Source of the DNA: Helicobacter winghamensis ATCC BAA-430
GTDB lineage: Bacteria; Campylobacterota; Campylobacteria; Campylobacterales; Helicobacteraceae
Length of the DNA: 64,000 nucleotides
Reading direction: 5' to 3'
Assembly: GCF_028751035.1 (NCBI RefSeq)
Contig: NZ_CP063533.1
Location: 310,001 to 374,000 of the forward strand
Under the pieces are notes generated by a model that was not told where the DNA came from, did no database searches, and saw only the letters and a list, made by a program, of their open reading frames with translations. This document shows, piece after piece, positions 33,794 to 42,791 of this stretch. The stretch's first letter is position 1; every line of letters begins with the position of its first letter. Made by a program: the position numbers and the translations under genes.

Positions 33794-36331
33794 ATGAAAA
33801 AGTTTTTAAAAATTCTTGGTGGCGTTATTATTGTTTTGCTACTTGTTGTTGGGGGCTTGTTGGCTTGGCTATTTTCAAGCAGTGGAAATGCATTTTTAAA
33901 AGATAAAATCACAGAAATAGCAAACCAAAAAGCTCCGATAGGCTTAGAATTTACGCATTTTAATTTAGGCTTTAATTCTTATGCGTTTGCAATCACAGAT
34001 AAGCAAAATTCTAAAATCGCAATCAATGGGGATTATTCACTTTTTACGCTGAATACAAATGCAAAAATTAATGCGATACTTAAAGATTTATCCCCTTATG
34101 AAAAACTTTTAGGAATGCGTTTAAATGGTGGCGTTAGTATAGATGGCGATATTATCAAGCAAGCCAATCATTTAGTGGTTAAAGCAAATATTAATGCGTT
34201 TAATAGCGCGATTTTTGCCGATGTGAGTTTAGAAGACTTCAAGCCTAAACGCTTATTTTTAAATAGTAAAGAAGGTATTAATATAGAATCTTTGCTAGCC
34301 TTTTTAAATCAGCCTAAATACGCCACAGGTAGAATTCTTCTTAATGCGGATATGGACATTTCAAATTTGCAAGCACCAAGTGGGGGATTTACCATTGCTT
34401 CAAGTGCGATTACTCCAAATGCTACACTTTTGAAAAAAGCTTATGGACTAATGCTTCCTAACGATTCTATTAAGCTTGCAATTAATGGCGTTGCAAAGGG
34501 TGATAGTATCACCACAGAATTGCTTGCAACTTCTAGCTATTTAACAATGGAATCTAAAAATCTAAAAGCAAACATTGTAGATTTTTCTAGCAATGGCGCG
34601 ATACAAATAAGCGTGAAAAATATCGGCTTTAATGATTTTATGTTAAAAACTCCGCTTGTGGCAAATCTTAATTTAAAATCTAGCAAAATTACAAATCAAG
34701 AAGCAACACTTGCCCTAAATATTCTAACAAATCCAATTTTAGCGCATATTGTAATGCCAAACTACACACCGCAAAGCATAAAATTAAATGCGCAAGATTT
34801 GAGCTTAAATGAGCTTGTTAATCTAGCAGGAAGCTATGTAGATATGAAAGATTACGCATTAAATGGAAGTTTAAATCTAAATGCGCTTGTGGATAAAATC
34901 CAGCTTTCCCCATTAAGTTACACACTAAAAGGTGATGTAAAAAGCACGCTTGCAAACTTAAGTTATCAAGGTTTAGAACTTGGCAAGAATAACACACTAA
35001 GTGCAGAATTTAGCGGAAATGCTAAGGATTTAAAGGTGCAAGCAAAAAGTGATTTGTTTGACTCTAAAATGCTTGCAAATGCAGAGTTGCAAAACAATGC
35101 GCCCAAAAATGCACAAGTAGAAATTGAAGCTTTAAATTTGCAAAAGCTTGCAAAACTTCTACAATATGATGCGCAAGGTGCTTTAAATGCAAAAGTAGAT
35201 TTAAAGAATTTTGAAAGCTTTGATGGAGATTTTAGTTTAGATTCCAAACAAATTACACTTGCAAAGAAAACTTTAAATGCCTTAAGTGGAATGGAGTTTA
35301 AAAAGGATTTGAGTTTTGCTCTAAATGGTAGTGGTGAGTTAAAAAATGGAGAAGGCACAGCTTCTTTAAACATTGATGGCAAGGATATTCAAGCAATCAT
35401 TAAAAATGTAAAAGTTAATCTAAAAAACAATGCATATTCTGCGGATTTTGCTCTAAGCACACCTGAGATTGCAAACATTAATCCTCTCAAAATGGCACTA
35501 AAAGGTGCGTTAGCGCTTAATGGAAGTGCAGGTTTTGAAAATAATAAGCCAAGCCTAATTCTTCAAAATAGCGATTTTGGAAGCTTAAATCTAGCCTTAA
35601 AAAATGAAAAATTGCTTCTTAGTGGTAAAGATTTAGATTTGAAAAAAATTGCAAACTTTACAGATAATGGTAAGTTAATTAAAGGTGGAATCGCAAATAT
35701 TAATGCGGATTTAAGTATTCAGGGGAATGATGCAAAAAGCATTATTAAGCATTTAAATGGAAGTGCAGAGCTAAACACTAGGGATTTAGAGATTTATAGC
35801 CTTGATATTGACGCGTTAGCAAAAAGTTATGAAAACACAAACAGCGTAAATTTACTTGATGTGGGTGCATTTGTGCTAGCAGGTCCGCTTGGGATTGCCG
35901 CAACAAAAGGAAGCAATGCAGGAATGCTTGGGTTAAATTCTGTGGTAAATTCTAAGAGTGTGATTAAGGAATTAGAAGCAAAATTTATCCTTAAAAATGG
36001 AGTAGCACACGCACAAGATGTAGCCTTTGCAACAGGTAAAACTAGATTAGCAGCCATTGGTGCGATTAACCTTAATAATAATGCATTTGAAAACTTCTCC
36101 ATTGGACTTTTAGATGAAAAAAATTGTGCAAAATATGCGCAAAAGATTAAAGGAACGCTAGATAATCCTAAAATTGAAATCACACAAACCACAATCAAAA
36201 CGGCAGTAAATCTTGCAAATTCTATCTTTAAAAAGCTAAAAAAGGGAGCAGAAGTTGTTACAGAGCCTGTTTTAGGGGAAGCTAAAGCTTGCACACCATT
36301 TTATAATGGTAGCGTGAAACATCCACAATAA
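33794..36331 (+). CDS. AsmA-like envelope protein
   Basis: The 845-residue protein has an N-terminal membrane anchor (about 5-29) and a long periplasmic region dominated by short beta-strand repeats with many Leu, Asn and Lys residues (for example LNGGVSIDGDI, ALNGSLNLNALVDK). The C-terminal segment (about 640-800) has DLSIQGNDAKSIIKHLNGSAEL, close to the AsmA C-terminal domain. AsmA-family proteins are thought to form lipid-conducting bridges between membranes. An alternative label is a DUF748-type protein. The ATG follows an AAAGGGTAGG ribosome binding site. Confidence 0.75.
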   Translation: MKKFLKILGGVIIVLLLVVGGLLAWLFSSSGNAFLKDKITEIANQKAPIGLEFTHFNLGFNSYAFAITDKQNSKIAINGDYSLFTLNTNAKINAILKDLSPYEKLLGMRLNGGVSIDGDIIKQANHLVVKANINAFNSAIFADVSLEDFKPKRLFLNSKEGINIESLLAFLNQPKYATGRILLNADMDISNLQAPSGGFTIASSAITPNATLLKKAYGLMLPNDSIKLAINGVAKGDSITTELLATSSYLTMESKNLKANIVDFSSNGAIQISVKNIGFNDFMLKTPLVANLNLKSSKITNQEATLALNILTNPILAHIVMPNYTPQSIKLNAQDLSLNELVNLAGSYVDMKDYALNGSLNLNALVDKIQLSPLSYTLKGDVKSTLANLSYQGLELGKNNTLSAEFSGNAKDLKVQAKSDLFDSKMLANAELQNNAPKNAQVEIEALNLQKLAKLLQYDAQGALNAKVDLKNFESFDGDFSLDSKQITLAKKTLNALSGMEFKKDLSFALNGSGELKNGEGTASLNIDGKDIQAIIKNVKVNLKNNAYSADFALSTPEIANINPLKMALKGALALNGSAGFENNKPSLILQNSDFGSLNLALKNEKLLLSGKDLDLKKIANFTDNGKLIKGGIANINADLSIQGNDAKSIIKHLNGSAELNTRDLEIYSLDIDALAKSYENTNSVNLLDVGAFVLAGPLGIAATKGSNAGMLGLNSVVNSKSVIKELEAKFILKNGVAHAQDVAFATGKTRLAAIGAINLNNNAFENFSIGLLDEKNCAKYAQKIKGTLDNPKIEITQTTIKTAVNLANSIFKKLKKGAEVVTEPVLGEAKACTPFYNGSVKHPQ

Positions 36332-36340
36332 AGGAATATA

Positions 36341-37093
36341 ATGCGATTAATTTCTTGGAATGTTAATGGACTAAGAGCGTGTATGAACAAGGGATTTATG
36401 GAGTTTTTTAACTCTGTAAATGCTGATGTGTTTTGTATCCAAGAATCAAAAATGCAAAGAGAGCAGGCGGAATTTGATTTTCCAAATTATGAAGAATATT
36501 GGAATAGCGCAGAAAAAAAAGGCTATTCTGGAGTAGCAATTTTTAGCAAGATAAAACCTTTAAGCGTGGAATATGATATGGGGATTGCCCACCACGATAA
36601 AGAAGGGCGTATTATTACAGCAGAATTTAGCGATTTTTATCTTGTGAATGTCTATACGCCTAATTCTAAAAGAGAGCTTGAACGCTTGGAATATAGAATG
36701 GAATGGGAAGATGATTTTCGCACGTTTTTGAAAAACTTAGAATCTAAAAAGCCTGTGATTGTGTGTGGTGATCTTAATGTCGCACATAAAGAGATTGATT
36801 TAAAAAACCCTAAAACAAATCGTAGAAATGCAGGATTTACTGACGAAGAAAGAGAAAAAATGAGTGCGCTACTAGATTCTGGCTTTACAGATACTTATCG
36901 CCATTTTTACCCTGAAAAGCAAGGGGCTTACACTTGGTGGAGCTATATGGGCAAGGCTAGGGCAAACAACACGGGGTGGCGGATTGATTATTTTTTATGT
37001 TCTAAAATTTTAGATTCTAGATTAAAAAGTGCTAGCATTTACCCTGAAATTTTAGGAAGTGATCATTGTCCTGTGGGAATAGAAATTGATTGA
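36341..37093 (+). CDS. xth: exodeoxyribonuclease III
   Basis: The 250-residue endonuclease/exonuclease/phosphatase-fold enzyme has WNVNGLRA, FCIQESKMQ with the catalytic Glu, NVYTPNS, CGDLNVAH with Asp-Asn, RIDYFLCS and the terminal GSDHCPVG. It cleaves 5' of abasic sites in base-excision repair. Sequence features such as GAYTWWSYMGKARANNTGWRIDYF are typical. The ATG follows AAAGGA. Its end overlaps the ybeY start by eight bases. Confidence 0.95.
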   Translation: MRLISWNVNGLRACMNKGFMEFFNSVNADVFCIQESKMQREQAEFDFPNYEEYWNSAEKKGYSGVAIFSKIKPLSVEYDMGIAHHDKEGRIITAEFSDFYLVNVYTPNSKRELERLEYRMEWEDDFRTFLKNLESKKPVIVCGDLNVAHKEIDLKNPKTNRRNAGFTDEEREKMSALLDSGFTDTYRHFYPEKQGAYTWWSYMGKARANNTGWRIDYFLCSKILDSRLKSASIYPEILGSDHCPVGIEID

Positions 37094-37526
37094 TATAGAT
37101 AATCAAACTAAAATCAAATTTGATTCTAGCTTTTTAGCATTTTTAGATTCCATATTTTTAGAAATTTTAAAAGACTTAGGATTGCAAGATAAGCAATGCG
37201 AGCTTTTATTTGTGGAGAATGCAAAAATCCAAGCATTAAATTTAGAATTTAGAGGGATTGATAAGCCAACTGATGTGTTATCTTTTCCTTTAGAGTTTTC
37301 TCTGCTTTTAGGAAGTATTGTAATTTCAGTAGAGTTTGCAAGTAAAATTGCACAAGAATTAGGGCATAGCTTAAATGATGAAATCGCCTTGCTTTTTATC
37401 CACGGAGTGTTGCATTTGCTAGGATTTGATCACGAAGTGGATAATGGGGAGCATAGAGAGAGAGAAAGAAAGATTGTAGAGAAGTTTGGCTTGCCTAAGA
37501 GTTTGATTGTGCGCACACAAGGTTAA
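37086..37526 (+). CDS. ybeY: endoribonuclease YbeY
   Basis: The 146-residue protein ends with the metal-binding HGVLHLLGFDHE motif (residues about 115-126), the YbeY signature that holds Zn2+, and has DKPTDVLSFPL earlier. It acts in 16S rRNA 3' end processing. The likely start is the TTG at 37086, which lies within the end of xth, implying coupled translation. Confidence 0.92.
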   Translation: MIDIDNQTKIKFDSSFLAFLDSIFLEILKDLGLQDKQCELLFVENAKIQALNLEFRGIDKPTDVLSFPLEFSLLLGSIVISVEFASKIAQELGHSLNDEIALLFIHGVLHLLGFDHEVDNGEHRERERKIVEKFGLPKSLIVRTQG

Positions 37527-37539
37527 AGCAAGGATTAAA

Positions 37540-38121
37540 ATGTTAGGAAAAACACATATTGCCTTCGCGCTTGGGCTTGGCGCGCTTGGAGCGGTTGGCT
37601 TTTCTGCTCTAACGCAAACTTCGCTAAGTGCTAAGGATTTAGGCGTGTTTTATGGCGCGATAACCTTAGGCGCGTTGTTGCCTGATATTGATGAGCCAAA
37701 TTCTACTATTGGTAAAAAAACTATTGGAATTTCAAATGTAATTAAAGCGATTTTTGGGCATAGGGGGCTAACGCATAGCCTTAGTTTTCTTATAATAGTT
37801 GGAATCTTATTATTGTTTGCAAGTGCCTTTGGGGCAGAGTTTTTAAAAGGGATTCCACTTGTTAGTGGATTTGTTAAAGACTTAGATGAAGCGGTGCTTG
37901 AAATTTTTGTTTTTGGAGTTTTATTAGGTTGTGTGTTTCATCTAATGGGAGATATGCTAACGCCTAGTGGAGTGCCATTGTTTTTGCCCTTTAGTGCAAA
38001 ATCTGTGCATTTAATTCCCGCTTTTTTGCGCTTTAAAACAGGGGGAATTTGGGATTATGTAATCGGGGCGTTTAGTCTTTTTGTTTTTGGGGCTTTAAAT
38101 TATTTTGGATTCCAACTTTAA
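37540..38121 (+). CDS. membrane-bound metal-dependent hydrolase, YdjM/DUF457 family
   Basis: The 193-residue membrane protein begins MLGKTHIAFALG and has GALLPDIDEPNSTIGKK, FGHRGLTHSL and FHLMGDMLTPSGVPLFLPF. The His and Asp residues in these segments form the metal-dependent hydrolase signature of the YdjM-like family. About four membrane segments are present. The natural substrate is unknown. I place the start at the ATG at 37540 with an AAGGAT ribosome binding site rather than at an upstream ATG inside ybeY. Confidence 0.85.
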   Translation: MLGKTHIAFALGLGALGAVGFSALTQTSLSAKDLGVFYGAITLGALLPDIDEPNSTIGKKTIGISNVIKAIFGHRGLTHSLSFLIIVGILLLFASAFGAEFLKGIPLVSGFVKDLDEAVLEIFVFGVLLGCVFHLMGDMLTPSGVPLFLPFSAKSVHLIPAFLRFKTGGIWDYVIGAFSLFVFGALNYFGFQL

Positions 38122-38130
38122 GGGGAGCGC

Positions 38131-38793
38131 GTGAAAGCAAAAGTGCTATTGTTAGAAGATGATGTAGCATTGCAAGAAATTATTGCAGAGTGTTTAGAAG
38201 AAGAGGGTTATTTTGTAGTGTGTTGTGATAATGGCTTAGAAGCGGCAAACAAGGCTTATGAAATGGATTTTGATATTTTATTGCTTGATGTAATGGTTGC
38301 TGGACAAAATGGCTTTAAAGCCTTAAGAGAGATTAGAGAGAGTGGTAAAGATACGCCAGCAATTTTTATCACAGCGTTAAATTCGCTAAAGGATTTAGAA
38401 GTTGGTTTTAAAAGTGGCTGCGATGATTATTTGCGCAAGCCTTTTGAGCTTTCAGAATTGCTTTTGCGCATTGAAGCACAGCTTAAGCGCAAGGGGAAAA
38501 ACACACTTTTTGACTTTGGCAATGGATATTGCTTTGATAGTAAAACAGAGATTTTGTATTTTGAAAATAAAATCCAAAAAATGCCCTCAAAAGAGAGAGA
38601 ACTTTTGAAGCTTTTGTTAAAACATAATGGAGAGTTTGTAAGTTTGGAGCAAATTTATTCTGTGCTTTGGGGATATGATGAAGAGCCAAGCGAGCTTAGT
38701 TTGCGCGTGTATATCAAAAACTTGCGCCATATTGTAGGAAAGGATAATATTCTAACAAGGCGCGGTGAAGGATATTGTTATAAAAGGGCTTAA
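38131..38793 (+). CDS. OmpR-family response regulator
   Basis: The 220-residue regulator has an acidic LLEDD (8-11), phosphoacceptor Asp53 in ILLLDVMV, and a Lys in LRKPF. The DNA-binding domain (about 130-218) is winged helix with SLEQIYSVLW, SLRVYIKNLRHIVG and the terminal RGEGYCYK. The start is the GTG at 38131 with a GGGGAG ribosome binding site. It is followed one base later by its kinase. The pair resembles epsilonproteobacterial CrdRS or CprRS but a specific assignment is not justified. Confidence 0.9.
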   Translation: MKAKVLLLEDDVALQEIIAECLEEEGYFVVCCDNGLEAANKAYEMDFDILLLDVMVAGQNGFKALREIRESGKDTPAIFITALNSLKDLEVGFKSGCDDYLRKPFELSELLLRIEAQLKRKGKNTLFDFGNGYCFDSKTEILYFENKIQKMPSKERELLKLLLKHNGEFVSLEQIYSVLWGYDEEPSELSLRVYIKNLRHIVGKDNILTRRGEGYCYKRA

Positions 38794-38794
38794 A

Positions 38795-40105
38795 ATGGCA
38801 AAATTTAAAATGGATATGAGCAAAAAAACCGCTTTTAAGATTTTGGCATTGTATATGCTAACAAGTTTTGTTTTTTTGGCACTTGTGTTTTATGGCTGGT
38901 ATGGCACAAAGAAAGATTCCATTGTAGAATCCAAAATTAACACGCTTTTTGAGAATGCGCATTCTTTGGTGGTGTATTTGTATGAACAGGTGCAAAATTC
39001 CCTCTCTAAAGACTTAGATTATAAAAAGCTTTTAAGCTCTGCACATAATGAACTTGGAATTTCTTTTTTGCTTATTAAAGAGAATGGAGAAATCCTTTTT
39101 AATGCATTAGAAAATTTGCAAAATCCTAAACAGATTCAAGCGATTTTAAATGCACAATCTCTTTTAAAAGCTCCAAATCATAGGGGCGATAAAATTGTGC
39201 TTAAAGAAGATACAATGTATCTTATTACACAGCGTATAGGCGGGAGATTCTGGCATTTAATGCAGCAGAGTTTTAGCAATTCTAAAATGGAATCTAAAAA
39301 CAATATTTATATGCTTGTGTCTTCAAAGGGTATAAAATCTGAACTTTATACTCTTCTTGGTGTTATCTTTGCAAGTTTTATTGCCGCGCTTTTAGCAATC
39401 AGTTTGGTTGCGTATTTTTTAGTTTCTTTGAGTCTTAAGCCTTTAAAAGAAAAAATCCAGCAATTAAATGCGTTTATTAAGGATTCTACACACGAGATAA
39501 ACACGCCTTTAAGTGTAATTTTGATGAGTGTTGAGCGTATTAAAATGTATGAGTTAAGCACACATCAACAACAAAAATTTGAGCGTATAAAACTAGCAGC
39601 ACAAACACTAGAGCAGATTTATCAAGATTTGCTTTTTTATGCTTTTGATGAAGCAAAGGATTTAAAATTAGAAAATGTTGCTTTAACACAATTAATCGCT
39701 GAACGCATTGCGTATTTTGAGCCATTTTTTAAGAAAAAAAACATTGCAATTTGTTTTTCTTTAGAGCTTGAAAATAGTGTAGAGAGTGTTATAAGTGCAA
39801 ATTACAGCAGAATTGTGCGTGTGGTGGATAATCTTTTAGATAATGCCTTAAAATACACGCAAAGTGGCGGAAGCGTGGAAGTTGTTTTGGGCGAGAATTT
39901 TTTAAACATAAAAGATAATGGTTGTGGAATCCCAAAAGACAAAATGGATAAAATTTTCAAGCGTTATTACCGCGCAAATGCTAATCAAGGTGGATTTGGA
40001 ATCGGACTTGCCCTAGTGCAACAAATTTGCACGCTTTATAATATTACAATCACTTGCAAGAGCGAAGAGGGCAAGGGAAGTGAGTTTAGATTGCAGTGGA
40101 ATTAG
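38795..40105 (+). CDS. sensor histidine kinase
   Basis: The 436-residue kinase (from the ATG at 38795) has membrane segments near 15-35 and 187-211 around a small periplasmic domain. The phosphoacceptor is His233 in DSTHEINTPLS, with the ATPase boxes NLLDNALKYT, IKDNGCGIPKDKM and GGFGIGLALVQQI. The ATPase domain is short and compact. It is paired with the OmpR-type regulator upstream. The sensed signal is not readable. An ATG at 38765 within the regulator gene is less likely as start. Confidence 0.9.
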   Translation: MAKFKMDMSKKTAFKILALYMLTSFVFLALVFYGWYGTKKDSIVESKINTLFENAHSLVVYLYEQVQNSLSKDLDYKKLLSSAHNELGISFLLIKENGEILFNALENLQNPKQIQAILNAQSLLKAPNHRGDKIVLKEDTMYLITQRIGGRFWHLMQQSFSNSKMESKNNIYMLVSSKGIKSELYTLLGVIFASFIAALLAISLVAYFLVSLSLKPLKEKIQQLNAFIKDSTHEINTPLSVILMSVERIKMYELSTHQQQKFERIKLAAQTLEQIYQDLLFYAFDEAKDLKLENVALTQLIAERIAYFEPFFKKKNIAICFSLELENSVESVISANYSRIVRVVDNLLDNALKYTQSGGSVEVVLGENFLNIKDNGCGIPKDKMDKIFKRYYRANANQGGFGIGLALVQQICTLYNITITCKSEEGKGSEFRLQWN

Positions 40106-40130
40106 AGGCTTGCAGCACTTTAAAATCTTA

Positions 40131-42606
40131 CTAAAAGATATTTTCACGCTTCCATAGTAAAAGGTTGGAATCTAGTAGTTCTTCATTGATTTTTATAGCT
40201 AGATTATTTCGCATTTCAAAAAAGTGGTAGAAAAGATCTAAATCCTTGCTTGGTATTACGCCTTTAAGGTTGTTTTTGGCAAAGCCTTTTGTGCCTTTGG
40301 TGGTTTTGGTGCGTGTGATTCTGCTATCTTTGCCCTCTAAGTCTTTGAAAGCATTTGTATCTTTTCCCATTATAGCATTTGTGATGTCATAAAAGCTGTC
40401 GTTATAATCTTTGTTTTGATAGTAAGGATTTGCGTGATAGTATTTAAAGATTTCTAGTGCGGCGTTAAAAAGGCTTTTAGCTTCTTTGCTAAAACTAAAT
40501 TGCTTTAAAAACTCTCTAAAGTCAAAGGGTGGGAGTTCTAAATTTCGCTTTTTCTTTTGCACTTCAGGCGTGTCTAAAACACTTATATCATAGCCGATAA
40601 TCTCGGCACTATCAGGGTAAAGCACATTTAAGTCATTATGCTTACACGCTCCACCTAAGTCTTCAGCACTAAAGGGCATAATGTAGTTTTTAAGAGCGAC
40701 TAATTTGCCCCCCCCCCCCGTTAGTAACGGCTTTATTTGTGAAAGCCATTCTTAAATAAAACAAAGAAAAAGCTATGGAATCGTTAAATAATTCTTGTGG
40801 TATCTCGCTTATTTTGCCCTTTAAGACATAATCATTGCGTTCAAAATATTTATGATGTGTGTTAAAATTTAAGCCTTTAGAAAGTAGGCAATATTGTAAA
40901 TTTTCAGTTGTAATTGGCGTTTGATTTTTGCTTGGCTTATTTGTCATATTGATACTACTTTCAAGATAACTATAATTCCCCAAAATCATTCCCTTTTGAT
41001 TCTGTTTTATCGCTGTATCTATCTCTTTCACTAAACTTGGTCTTTCTAGATCATAGGTGTAGGGTTTGAGATAATTAAAGCCCACTTTATCTTTCTCATA
41101 ACGCTTGGCGGTAAAGGATTTATTATTGATTTCATCGCCTAAGTGTTTGCTAAAAATCATTTGAGAGATACTCCAATCACTTAGATTAAAGGTTTTAGCT
41201 GTGCTAAAAATATGGCTATACATTTTTAGCTTAGAATTTATGTAGTGTTTTATCTCATCACGCATAAAAGATTCGCTCATATAATAAAACACAATGACTT
41301 CAGGCTCTAGCCTTAAGACTTTGTTAAAAAAGCTTATGGCTTTATTTTCATTTCTGCCCTTTTGTCTTTGATAAGGTGGATTCATAATTACCATTAGCTT
41401 TTTGTTTTCTCTTTTTACAATTTCGGCTATCTCTAGCTCATCGCCCCCGTGTTTAAATTTTGGCTCATTAGAATTTTCTAAATAATCAAATTGCACCACA
41501 TTTTCAAAATCCTTAATCTTACAAATATCCACATCTTTAGAATCTAATGTGCTTAAGTAGCATTGCTTTTTTATCTCTTTTGGGAATTGATTTTCTAAAT
41601 TGCCCACGCCACAGCAAGGGTCATAAATGATATAGTCTTTTAAGTCTGTTTTAGAATCTTTGCAATACTGCTCTAAAATCTTGTTTTGCTCACTCACAAA
41701 GAAAAAGGGTGTGTATTCTCCGCCTGTGTCTTTGCGGTATTTATCGGTATAAAGCAAATGCGATTCTTCTAAGATTTTTAAAAATTCATCTTTTGCAGGT
41801 GGGCGTTTGTATTTGTCCCAAAAGGCTGTATAGGCTTGTAGATTTGGGATAGTGTAGAATTTTTCATTTTTATCATCTATAAATTTTACTTCTTGTTTGT
41901 TTTCGTTTATTTCTATGCTAAAGGCGTTTAGGTCTGTGCCTTCTCGTATTAGGGGCTTTTGTGAGCCTAAGTCTGTGCCTACGATTATAAGGCTGTCTTT
42001 GTATTTGGTGTTGTTTAGCATATCTACCAAAAAGAGATTGATTAAAATTTGTTCGTTTTTTATCTCATTTTTAAAAGTTAAGGCTTTTTTCCACGCGTGA
42101 AAAATGGTTATCATATTTTTAAGCGTGATAGAGATTTCTAAATCTTCTCTTTTGAGTAAGTTGGCATAAAACTCTTTAATCTCATTATTTACATATTTTA
42201 TGATTTTCGCACTTTGTCTTAATCTATCGTTGATTCTATCTATCGCATCGCGTGTGGGATTACTTGGAGTTTCGCTCTCCCAATGAAAGTCATTATTAAA
42301 CATCACAGAATCATCTAAAAGCTCAATAAACTCTAAAATATCATTGCCATTTTCTTTATAGATTAGGGCTAGGTGGTTTAGAATCTGTTTTTGCTTTTTA
42401 TTGGTTAGCACGACTTGGGCTAGGGCTTTTGCTCTTTCTTGTGGGTTTAGGGTAAGCTTTGCTTCAATGTATAAAAGCGGACTGCCCTTTTTATCAAGCA
42501 GGATAATGTCTATTCGCTCATTATCATATTTGCAAAGCTTGGGGTTAAAATACTCTTGGCTAAATTTGACTTTGTAGTCTATCTCATCTTGTGGTTGTTT
42601 TATCAT
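40131..42606 (-). pseudogene. N6-adenine restriction-methylase gene (Type IIG-like), switched off by a G12 tract
   Basis: Reading from the ATG at 42606, a 638-residue frame has a PD-(D/E)xK-like nuclease site (Asp33, Glu48, Lys50), a SAM-binding motif DPCCGVG (329-335) and NPPY (409-412), then runs into a G12 tract at 40719-40708 and stops at 40690. One G fewer would continue without a stop into a 182-residue frame ending at 40131, giving one protein of about 824 residues. This is the layout of a combined restriction-methylation-recognition protein. The gene is probably phase-variable rather than dead. A TACAAT box lies on the minus strand at 42635-42640. Confidence 0.82.
40708..40719 (-). 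repeat. G12 homopolymer in the restriction-methylase gene
   Basis: Twelve Cs on the plus strand (Gs on the coding strand) follow GTTACTAAC. At 12 the frame closes six codons later (GGGGQISRS, stop); at 11 it reads GGGGKLVALKNYIMPF and continues into the downstream frame. Confidence 0.92.
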
Positions 42607-42735
42607 TTAAACTCCTGCACCCTTAAAGTTTGGTATTGTAGTAGAAAATGCTTTAAACTCTTGTTGTTTTTAACTCTTTTTAGTCTTTTAAAATTTCTAA
42701 AAATATGGAATCTAAATTTAATGGAGCTGTAAAAG

Positions 42736-42753
42736 TTGGAATAGTAATTGCTT
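42736..42753 (+). promoter_or_regulatory. sigma-54 promoter of flgE
   Basis: TTGGAATAGTAATTGCTT has the GG (42738-42739) and GC (42750-42751) elements with the required 10-base spacing and a good TTGCTT -12 element. It lies 39 bases before the flgE ATG, which suits a Helicobacter hook gene. Confidence 0.82.
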
Positions 42754-42791
42754 GATTCTTTGCAAAATACTTTATGTTTAAAGGATTGCAA

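Noticed and set aside
35827-36294. 155-codon open frame on the minus strand within the AsmA-like gene
   Set aside because: It is a shadow of a repetitive, A-rich coding gene and has no ribosome binding site or family match.
38131-40105. Naming the pair CrdRS (copper) or CprRS
   Set aside because: The general architecture fits both, and no neighbouring copper or envelope gene separates them.
42774-42791. ATG 18 bases upstream of the chosen flgE start
   Set aside because: The conserved FlgE N-terminus begins MLRSLWSG, and the AAGGA is placed for the downstream ATG.
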